The notes under the pieces were generated by a model that saw only the letters and a program-made list of their open reading frames with translations, was not told the DNA's origin and searched no databases. Source: Volutella citrinella (Eukaryota > Ascomycota > Sordariomycetes > Hypocreales > Nectriaceae). From it: a DNA stretch of 64,000 bases. The first letter of the stretch is position 1, and every line of letters begins with the position of its first letter. Made by a program: the position numbers and the translations under genes. The stretch is taken from the NCBI GenBank assembly GCA_034401135.1, contig JAWZSP010000007.1, forward strand, positions 3,906,001-3,970,000, in the 5' to 3' direction. Below, in pieces: positions 57,262 through 64,000 of the stretch.

Positions 57262-59166
57262 TTAGCCCAGGTTAATGACCCATTCCCACTTCCGCAGCAG
57301 CTGCTCCCAGTCCCAGTTATTGCCCCCATTAAGACGCTCCCTCCACACGGCTTCCAAGACCTTCTCCGCCGACTGTATGTTAAGCACCTTGGCGCGGTCT
57401 TTGATGGTCATGAGTTTGGCCGCACAGCGCAGAATAAGACTCTCCGATGACAACTCAGCACCAGCCAGGAACAGCGGGTACGTCAGGCCGGCTTCGGCCG
57501 GGTTGCCCGGTGGGATTCTCTCGACGAGTGCAATGACTTGCTGAGCCAGGACCGGGAGACGGTGGGCGTGAGCTCTCGATCTGCGGTATAGTAGGATGAG
57601 TGCAGCTAGCCTGTACGTTTCGGCGAGCGTCAAGAGGTCGAGCCGCGTCCCGGAGTCGAGCCTGTCGTCGACGGCGTCTTCCGGGGGCGTGTCGAACCGC
57701 AACGACGAGATTTGGCGCTCAAGGTCCAGGAAGAAAACGTTTGAGGAGGCGTCGAATACATCTGCTGGCTGCTGGATAGGCTTGACGAAGCGGATCTTCT
57801 GGATGAGGAAGAAGAGTTCCCGTGACAGGCCGAGGAGGGGATGGACAGAACTCGAGCTGGCTTTTGCTGGTTCTGACAAATTTGTCTCCTGGTCTGTGTC
57901 TGTTGGCCCAAGAAACTTGGCCCAAGGCATGTCTGCATCCTTGAGCGTGGGAGGTGGAGGCGAAGCCACGACGGAAGACTCGTTAGAGGCCGGGGTGCTG
58001 CCCTCGAATGTGCTCTGATCTTCATCCTCATCATTGTATCGTCTTCCTGCAACGCCATCCATGATGAGGCCCATGACATCGTGATAGAGAAAGTGGTGAT
58101 AAATGCACTCGGTCTCCCACGAGGACCGCGAAAAAGCAGCCTTTCCGCCTTGCTGGCGAATAATGTTGCGTACACAATCCAGCTGATCTATCCACTTCTT
58201 GGTGTGAGCGCCATTCTGTACTTCGAGCCCAATGAGCATCAAGATGATGGCTAATGACTCGATGTGATCCTGCTGGAGACTACCAGACACAGACAGTCGA
58301 TTTTGGAGGAACCGGTGACACTCCTTCTGGTAGCGCATCGATAGGTCCAGCAGCTTAGAAGATCGCACCTGGTCGCTGGTCGCCTTGGACAGGTGGGCGG
58401 ACGCAGATGCCAAGATTGCGTTTCGTACGGCGTCGCAGTGGAATGCCATGGGAATGTAAAGCGATGTGAAGAAACTTGACGGCGACTTTGCGACTGATAT
58501 GTTGGGCACGAAGGAGTGGATGTAGTAGGACATGAGGATGCGTTGGTCGGCATCGTTTGGAGTGAGGCCCTGCGAAAAGCCCGGCATCACTGGGGGTGCT
58601 TGAGAGATCCGGCCCCAATGACTCAAATCATTCGAGTGTCCTCCTATACTATGAGGGCTGGTACCGTCATCACGGCCATCGGGATGGGGCATCTGGCTGG
58701 GGGAGTCCGAGGACCCCCTAGTGTTGCTGCCAGCGAGACACGCCTCATTCTTCTCACCAGTCTGCCGTTGGATATCCCAAGCACATCCGAGTTGAAGTCT
58801 CCGGCAGGCATCACACTCGGGCCAGGATCCAGAGCAGCGCTTCCTCCTGCGGCGACAAGTGATGCAGCCGCCCCGTGAGCGGGGGGCATACCTCCTCTGG
58901 CGAGGAGTGCCGTCGCTGAGGGTGCCCAAGCCGTCCGCCATGCTCGCGGAAGCCCGGGCCTGAAGTAGTTGACGCGTTATTAGCGGAGACTCTGTCATCG
59001 TATCACGTGGCGGAGTAATCGAACCATGCTCGTCGAATGATTGTGAATTCATTCCGGGGTCGCACAATCTCCACGATCGCGGATGTCGACCGCGACAGCG
59101 ACGCCGGGGACGAACCCCAGCAACCCCGGGATCTTTGCCATGCCAGCCAATGAGAGATTGTGTCAT
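57262..59166 (-). CDS. Zn(II)2Cys6 transcription factor
   Basis: Intronless open frame of 634 residues. The binuclear zinc cluster is complete: Cys 101, 104, 111, 118, 121 and 128, spaced C-x2-C-x6-C-x6-C-x2-C-x6-C, preceded by basic RYAPRSRGG. The remaining about 500 residues are helical and resemble the fungal transcription-factor middle domain (QKECHRFLQNRLSV, ESLAIILMLIGLEVQNG). The start is uncertain: the ATG at 59166 adds a basic stretch that looks non-native, and the ATG at 59052 (MNSQSFDEHGSITPP) is an equally good start 38 residues later. It is divergent from the aldehyde reductase with about 300 bp between them, so it is the natural candidate regulator of the surrounding cluster. 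Such proteins usually bind paired CGG triplets as dimers. Confidence 0.88.
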   Translation of the reverse strand: MTQSLIGWHGKDPGVAGVRPRRRCRGRHPRSWRLCDPGMNSQSFDEHGSITPPRDTMTESPLITRQLLQARASASMADGLGTLSDGTPRQRRYAPRSRGGCITCRRRRKRCSGSWPECDACRRLQLGCAWDIQRQTGEKNEACLAGSNTRGSSDSPSQMPHPDGRDDGTSPHSIGGHSNDLSHWGRISQAPPVMPGFSQGLTPNDADQRILMSYYIHSFVPNISVAKSPSSFFTSLYIPMAFHCDAVRNAILASASAHLSKATSDQVRSSKLLDLSMRYQKECHRFLQNRLSVSGSLQQDHIESLAIILMLIGLEVQNGAHTKKWIDQLDCVRNIIRQQGGKAAFSRSSWETECIYHHFLYHDVMGLIMDGVAGRRYNDEDEDQSTFEGSTPASNESSVVASPPPPTLKDADMPWAKFLGPTDTDQETNLSEPAKASSSSVHPLLGLSRELFFLIQKIRFVKPIQQPADVFDASSNVFFLDLERQISSLRFDTPPEDAVDDRLDSGTRLDLLTLAETYRLAALILLYRRSRAHAHRLPVLAQQVIALVERIPPGNPAEAGLTYPLFLAGAELSSESLILRCAAKLMTIKDRAKVLNIQSAEKVLEAVWRERLNGGNNWDWEQLLRKWEWVINLG

Positions 59167-59365
59167 AATCTCTTATCTCTGACCAAGGGCCGAGTCACAC
59201 ACTGGCTTCAAGCCCCGCATAGTCGAATGGATCCACCTGCTTGTGACGAGTCATGATGACGAAGGCGTTGCTCCAGTTCCATCTCGTCATAGCGCCCTTC
59301 TCTTAGTCCCTCCTGGTCGTGTAGAGCGTCTGCGACACCTCGGCGCGCGTCTAAGGGACCCGAGA

Positions 59366-59375
59366 CCTCCGGAGG
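59366..59375. promoter_or_regulatory. CCTCCGGAGG palindrome in regulator/reductase promoter
   Basis: A perfect 10-bp palindrome in the divergent promoter, about 200 bp from the regulator start at 59166 and 98 bp from the reductase start. It contains the half-site CTCCGG on both strands; the same half-site forms an inverted pair upstream of the amine oxidase gene (61077-61099). It could be a site for the neighbouring zinc-cluster regulator. Confidence 0.35.
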
Positions 59376-59472
59376 ATGGACTTGCTGAGACATACAATAA
59401 CCCGGGATACGCATCGTTGTGGCAGATCAGAATCGTCGGATATCACCAATACTTTGCGTATCCAAGATCACA

Positions 59473-60583
59473 ATGTCAAAGCGCAGAGTATTTGTAAGTC
59501 CCCGCTCATGTCGCAATACCTCCACCACAGCCGATGCTTTGACTAACCCATGTTCCCAGCTGACCGGAGCATCCGGGTTTCTGGGCTCCCACATTGCCTC
59601 ACAGCTCCTCGAAGCCGGTTTCTCTGTAAGGGCATCATTCCGCTCTGCTGAGAAGGGCCAACTCTTCGCAAGCAAGCTCCCAGGGGCTCCGCTGGAAGTC
59701 ACCGTCGTTCCAGACATGACAGCGCCCGACGCCTACGGCGATGCGCTGCAAGATGTCGACTTTGTGGTTCACTGCGCATCACCATTCACCTTTAGTATCG
59801 CCGACATCCAGAAAGACTTGCTGGATCCGGCCATCAAGGGCACAGCGGAGATCTTGAACGCCGTGGACCGCGCCCCAACCGTCAAACGGGTAGTTTTGAC
59901 TTCGTCGTTTGCCGCCGTCGTCGACCCATTTCAGAATCCACGGCCTGGATACACTTATCGTGGTAAGTAGCTGCATTTTGTTGTTGGTGCTATTTGATCA
60001 AGAGCTGTTATTGATCCAGAGCTCAGAATCCGACTGGAACCCTATAACCGCCCAGCAAGCTCTACAGAACCAGCTGTTTGGCTATCAGGCGAGCAAGACG
60101 TTTGCCGAGCGTCACGCCTGGGACTTTGTCAAAACACTCAACTCCAAGGGCCGCGACCTGTCTCTGGTGACCATCTGCCCGCCCATGATTCTGGGCCCTG
60201 CTCACGCCGCCTCCGGTATCACATCTGCCAACCCAAACGAGTCATCGGCCCAGCTGCTCAACGCCTTGTCCGCACCTGAGGCACCGCCAACGAGGATGCC
60301 CGTGTTTGTCGATGTGCGTGACGCGGCGCGAGCCCATGTAGCGGCATTGGATCTTGACAAGGTGCCGGCGGGCGCGAGCGAGCGGTTTCTCGTTTGTGCG
60401 GGAAAGTTCACCTGGGCTAGTGTGCGAGATATTCACACTGGAAAAGGGGTGACTGAGGAGGCCATGGCTCCAGCTGCAGGGTTTTACTCCATTGACGCGA
60501 GTAAGGCAGAGAGGGTGTTGGGCATCAAATGGACGCCTATACAAGATTCAGTCGAGAGTTGTATTGAGAGCTTGATGACGTGA
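59473..60583 (+). CDS. NADPH-dependent aldehyde/ketone reductase, Gre2/cinnamoyl-CoA-reductase-like (extended SDR)
   Basis: Three exons, 59473-59493 (21 nt), 59560-59962 and 60027-60583, encode 326 residues. The Rossmann fold starts with VFLTGASGFLGSH, where the first intron splits the first strand from the Gly-rich loop. Conserved features are FVVHCASPF, the active-site Ser in VLTSSFAAV, and YQASK with catalytic Tyr and Lys near residue 165. Enzymes of this type reduce aldehydes and ketones such as methylglyoxal with NADPH. The third-exon acceptor at 60026 was chosen because it keeps the frame and gives RESDWNP, the usual sequence there; the CAG 10 nt upstream would break the frame. Its position between the regulator and the amine oxidase suggests it removes the aldehyde made by the oxidase. 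Confidence 0.9.
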
Positions 60584-61388
60584 CGCTGGCAGTTCAAATA
60601 CGGATAGCTACAATCTGCACGCATAAAAAATATGCCAATCTATTCCAAGGATCGTCTTTCGTGATGTCATTCTGTTGTTTGCAAGGTGATGAAGTCGGAC
60701 GCCCATTTGGAGACGCATCAACACCAGTGAATCCTGCAAATCATGACCCTGTAAGATCAAGAACAGGAAGTCCTCAAGCCTTATAGCGGTATGTATTTAG
60801 CTAGTCAAGTCAAATATGTATCACTTTGTACCTGGGCATCACCATTGTCCCAACTCTCGTCGCCGCCATTGACTAACCGGCACAACTCTGAGTCTGACTG
60901 CAGGGCTCGAATGACGTGTCGTTGAATGCCCCCGTCAATCTCGAAGGACTTCTTATCCTAGGAGTATCCATGATACACAATCAGAGTCGCAACTGGCGAT
61001 TGCAGAGTTGCCGCTTACTCCAATCATCCCTGACTTTATGATACGCGCCTGGTGGGGTGAGCGACCATCATGTACACTCCGGGTTCCCACACGCCGGAGA
61101 CGCCTACCCTTCTATCCTAGTCAATACGCTGGCGTCTCGCAAGTGTTGCCCCACCCCTCGACACGCCGTCGCGGAATCTTGAACAACAATGGCTTGGAGA
61201 TGCCCGAAACGCCCGAGACGCTGACTCGGCTCTGAGATGCCGCATGCCCGCAGCTTGTAGAGTGGGGAGCTGGGACAACCCTCAACTGGTATTTAGAGAG
61301 TCACGAGCTCGCATTAGAGAGATGCCCCAGTACAAACAAAGCAACCAGCCGAGTTATTTTGCCCCAATATTTGTTTCTCCACTCCAAG
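60584..61388. other. intergenic region with amine oxidase promoter
   Basis: About 800 bp between two plus-strand genes. It contains the inverted repeat CTCCGG-N11-CCGGAG at 61077-61099. No additional gene recognised. Confidence 0.5.
61077..61099. promoter_or_regulatory. CTCCGG-N11-CCGGAG inverted repeat upstream of amine oxidase gene
   Basis: CTCCGG at 61077-61082 and CCGGAG at 61094-61099 form a perfect 6-bp inverted repeat with 11 bp between. The inner triplets give CGG-N11-CCG, the format bound by Gal4-type zinc-cluster dimers. It lies about 290 bp upstream of the start at 61389. A regulator of that class is encoded 2 kb away. Confidence 0.45.
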
Positions 61389-63567
61389 ATGCATCCCCTC
61401 CGGCCCATCGCAGCAGAGGAAATCAGCCAAGCCTCTGGTATTCTGAGGCAGATTCTGACCAAAAAACATGGCAGCGACTTTACCTTTCGCTTCAAAAATG
61501 TGAGCATCAGGGAGCCACCCAAAGCTCTCCTCCTGCCGTACCTAGATGCCGAAGCCAAAGGCGTTCCACCCGCGGAGCGCCCGTTTGTGCCTCGTTGCGT
61601 CGACATTGTCTGGACCGCGTCCAATGAGAGGACTCTCTGTGAGAGTACCATTAGCTTGGATACGTGCACCGAAGTGAAGCGCTCAATTGCGACACACGGG
61701 CAGCATTCATCACTCGACCGGTAAGTCAACCACGGTCACACAACATTGTCGTTTGGGATACTGACCAGACAAAGAGACGAGATGCGTCACTCGGCGCAAA
61801 AGATTCTCAAAGATCCACTGGTACTTGAGGCCATCGAGAAGCTGAATCTCCCTGAAGGTTCTGTGGTGCAGTGCGACTGTTGGCCATATGGTGCGGATCG
61901 CGACTCCGGCCCAGACACACACAAGTTCATCCGGGGGCTGCTCTATGCTAGGGCTCCCCATGGCCATGTCGAAAGCAACCAATATGCTTTTCCACTGCCA
62001 TTTTCGCCTGTTTTGGACCTTTTTGAGGACAAGATTGTCAGTTTGGAGCCCTTGGCCAGTGGCGGCAAGGAGGATGGACTGGCATATTACACTGCTTCGG
62101 TCGAGTCTCCAATGGCCCACTGTGCCGAGAATGAATACTATCCCGGACTTCAAAGCACTGAGCCGCGTCCAGATCTCAAGCCTCTGCTTGTTAATCAGCC
62201 AGAGGGGCCAAGTTTCTCAGTGACGGACGATAACTGCGTCTCGTGGCAGAAGTGGAGGTTCAGGGTTGGCTTCAATTACCGGGAGGGCATGACGCTGCAT
62301 GACATCCGCTACGATGGGCGTCCTATGTTCTACAGATTGAGCATGAGCGAGATGACGGTGCCATACGGAGGTGAGTTCCCATTGGGTTCAAGGCTGGGCT
62401 AGCTGGTCTATTCTGATCTGCCAACTAACTCGCATAGACCCCCGAAGCCCTTTTCATCGCAAGCAGGCCTTTGACCTTGGCGATGCTGGAGCCGGCAGCA
62501 CTGCTAACAACCTATCCCTCGGCTGTGATTGCCTTGGAACCATCAAATACTTCAATGGGTGGCTTAATGACGAAAACGGCCAGCCTATTGCTACTGGCAA
62601 TGTCATTTGTCTCCACGAGCAGGACGGTGGCATTGGCTGGAAGCACACGAACCACCGGACACAAGGTGTTGCAATCACGAGAGCGCGTAACCTCGTGGTG
62701 CAGTCTATCCTAACAGTTGGAAACTACGAATACATCTTCGCGTGGCTTTTCTGGCAGAACGGCAATATCGAGCTCGAAACCCGGGCAACGGGCATCCTGT
62801 CGACCTCGTTGATCGATCCTGGCAAAACCTCCTACTGGGGCAACGTCGTGTCTCCCGGCGTTCTCGCGGCCAACCACCAACATTTATTCTCTCTTCGAAT
62901 CGACCCTATGCTTGATGGACAGAACAATTCCCTCTTCCAGGAAGAATCTATTCCAGTACCACAGTCTGAGGAAGAGAACCCGCACGCAAATGCCTGGAAA
63001 GTGGAAAAGACCCCCTTCCTTACCTCGGGTTTCGCAGACGCCTCCCCCTTTACCAATAGGGTTTTCAAGATTGTCAATGAAGACGTCCAGAACCCAATCT
63101 CTGGCAACCCCGTTGGCTTCAAACTCGTACCGCAGCCGTGTCAGCTCCTCCTTGCCGGAAAGGACTCTGTTGTCCGCCGACGAGCACGCTTTGCTGAGCA
63201 CCATCTGTGGGTCACCAGATACCGGGATGGTGATCTGTGGGCTGGCGGTAAGTGGACAAACCAGTCTCTTTCCGAGACGGATGGCCTGGCCGACTACGCA
63301 GCAAGGAAAGAAGACGTCAGGGGCACGGATATTGTCGTTTGGCATACCTTTGGCATGACGCATAACCCCAGAGTCGAGGACTTCCCGGTGATGCCCGTCG
63401 AGGTTTCGACCATCTCCTTGAAGCCGGCCGATTTCTTCACTGCCAACCCGGCGCTGGATGTGCCGCAAAGCACACAGACGTTCAACAAAAGTGTATTGCT
63501 GCAAAATGGTTTGCCCACAAAGGAAGCTCCCACCAGCGAAAGAGAGTGCTGCAATGGAAGTACATAG
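61389..63567 (+). CDS. copper amine oxidase (primary-amine oxidase, TPQ-dependent)
   Basis: Three exons, 61389-61720, 61775-62370 and 62438-63567, encode 685 residues, the usual length for fungal members. N2/N3-type domains precede the catalytic beta-sandwich. Key residues are present: the topaquinone-forming Tyr at about 406 in VGNYEY, catalytic base Asp at about 322 in KQAFDLGDAG, and copper ligands His 456 and 458 in HQH plus His about 618 in MTHNPRVEDFP. The enzyme oxidises primary amines to aldehydes with release of ammonia and hydrogen peroxide; fungal forms are cytosolic or peroxisomal. No signal peptide is seen. The C-terminus (CCNGST) is not a PTS1 signal. It lies next to an aldehyde reductase and a zinc-cluster regulator, which suits an amine-use pathway. 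Confidence 0.95.
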
Positions 63568-63767
63568 GGTGTAGTCCTCGGCTTTCAAAGCACTGTCTAG
63601 ACTATTCTTATATTATGCTTATTCTCTCACCCAACTGACCGCCTGTACTTCCCCTCCTGAAGCTGACTAGCCTTGTCGTGTCTTGGGGTAGAAGAGCATA
63701 CGTGGAAAGACGAAGAACAGTTCAAGCCTCATCTGGCCGTGCCCGGTGAGCTGGTGAGCGCCAGCCA

Positions 63768-64000
63768 TTATGATTTCGGCCCAGCCAAGTCTTGATTGCT
63801 CACATAAACCATCAAGACAGCGGTATACCTAATTTCTTAAGTCAATATCACACGACGCCTCGGATGAACTGACTTACGCTGCACTCGCTGCAAATATTTC
63901 GGCCCGTTTCGCGTTTGTCATGAGCCCCAGTGTGATTGCAAAGAGAGCTGCAAACGCACATATCATGCCCAGCACGGCCGCTTGTGTCTTCACGTACGAC
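63768..64000 (-). CDS. C-terminal end of a DUF6594-like membrane protein (cut by window edge)
   Basis: Partial gene running off the right edge. Two exon pieces are visible: 64000-63878 and 63828-63768, joined across a 49-bp intron with GTAAGT donor and TAG acceptor. They encode a hydrophobic segment (AAVLGMICAFAALFAITLGLM), then TNAKRAEIFAASAAYTAVLMVYV and a short tail. This matches the end of fungal DUF6594 proteins as I remember them: two or three TM helices at the C-terminus with the pattern T-x-A-[KR]-[RN]-x-E-[IV]-F-A-A-[ST]-A-A-Y. The start and most of the gene lie beyond the window. Confidence 0.6.

Overview
The window is nuclear DNA of a filamentous ascomycete (Pezizomycotina, most likely Sordariomycetes). 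Genes are GC-rich, mostly carry short introns of about 50-120 bp with GTRNGT donors and CTAAY-type branch points, and are separated by 0.3-3.5 kb of non-coding DNA. Family content is typical of such fungi: a fungal-rhodopsin/PTH11-like receptor, a Zn(II)2Cys6 regulator, a Goodbye-NACHT STAND protein, Ser/Thr-rich and Pro/Cys-rich surface proteins and a DUF6594-like protein. I annotate 21 complete protein genes with exon coordinates that keep the reading frame across every junction, one gene cut by the right edge, one tRNA-Asp(GTC), and one rearranged pseudogene in two pieces. The genus is not determined. Left part (1-16 kb): mitochondrial acyl carrier protein (minus), a secreted M14 zinc carboxypeptidase (plus), the 23 kDa TYKY/NDUFS8 subunit of complex I (minus), a conserved fungal protein of unknown function (minus), a CorA-like membrane protein (plus) and a secreted protein with two Cys-rich modules joined by a Thr/Ser linker (minus). 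The two complex-I-related genes share the palindrome TCACGTGA and CCAAT boxes about 180-280 bp upstream of their start codons. Middle (16-36.7 kb): a long gene-free stretch, a seven-TM receptor-like protein, an NmrA/isoflavone-reductase-like protein, a repeat-rich putative GPI-anchored wall protein, protein-L-isoaspartate O-methyltransferase, a Bsd2/Ndfip-like PPxY membrane protein, a Cbp6/UQCC2-like complex III assembly factor, the mitochondrial citrate carrier, and an intracellular GH43 glycosidase. 39-50 kb: a 1537-residue Goodbye-NACHT-TPR-like protein with a disordered insert and a Cys-rich C-terminus, the tRNA, a MetE-like methyltransferase, an HSL-type alpha/beta hydrolase, and remains of a large fungal multi-TM protein whose C-terminal piece lies inverted and head-to-head with its N-terminal piece. 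Right part (50.5-63.6 kb): six genes that read as a candidate catabolic cluster for a nitrogen-containing compound: UNC93-type transporter and luciferase-like FMN-dependent monooxygenase (divergent pair), an MFS transporter, a Zn(II)2Cys6 regulator, a Gre2/cinnamoyl-CoA-reductase-like aldehyde reductase, and a copper amine oxidase. The proposed logic is import, FMNH2-dependent oxidation, oxidative deamination of the released amine to an aldehyde, then aldehyde reduction. The transporter/monooxygenase pair is bracketed by imperfect direct repeats, and a CTCCGG half-site recurs in two promoters of the cluster. The pathway is inferred from gene content only.
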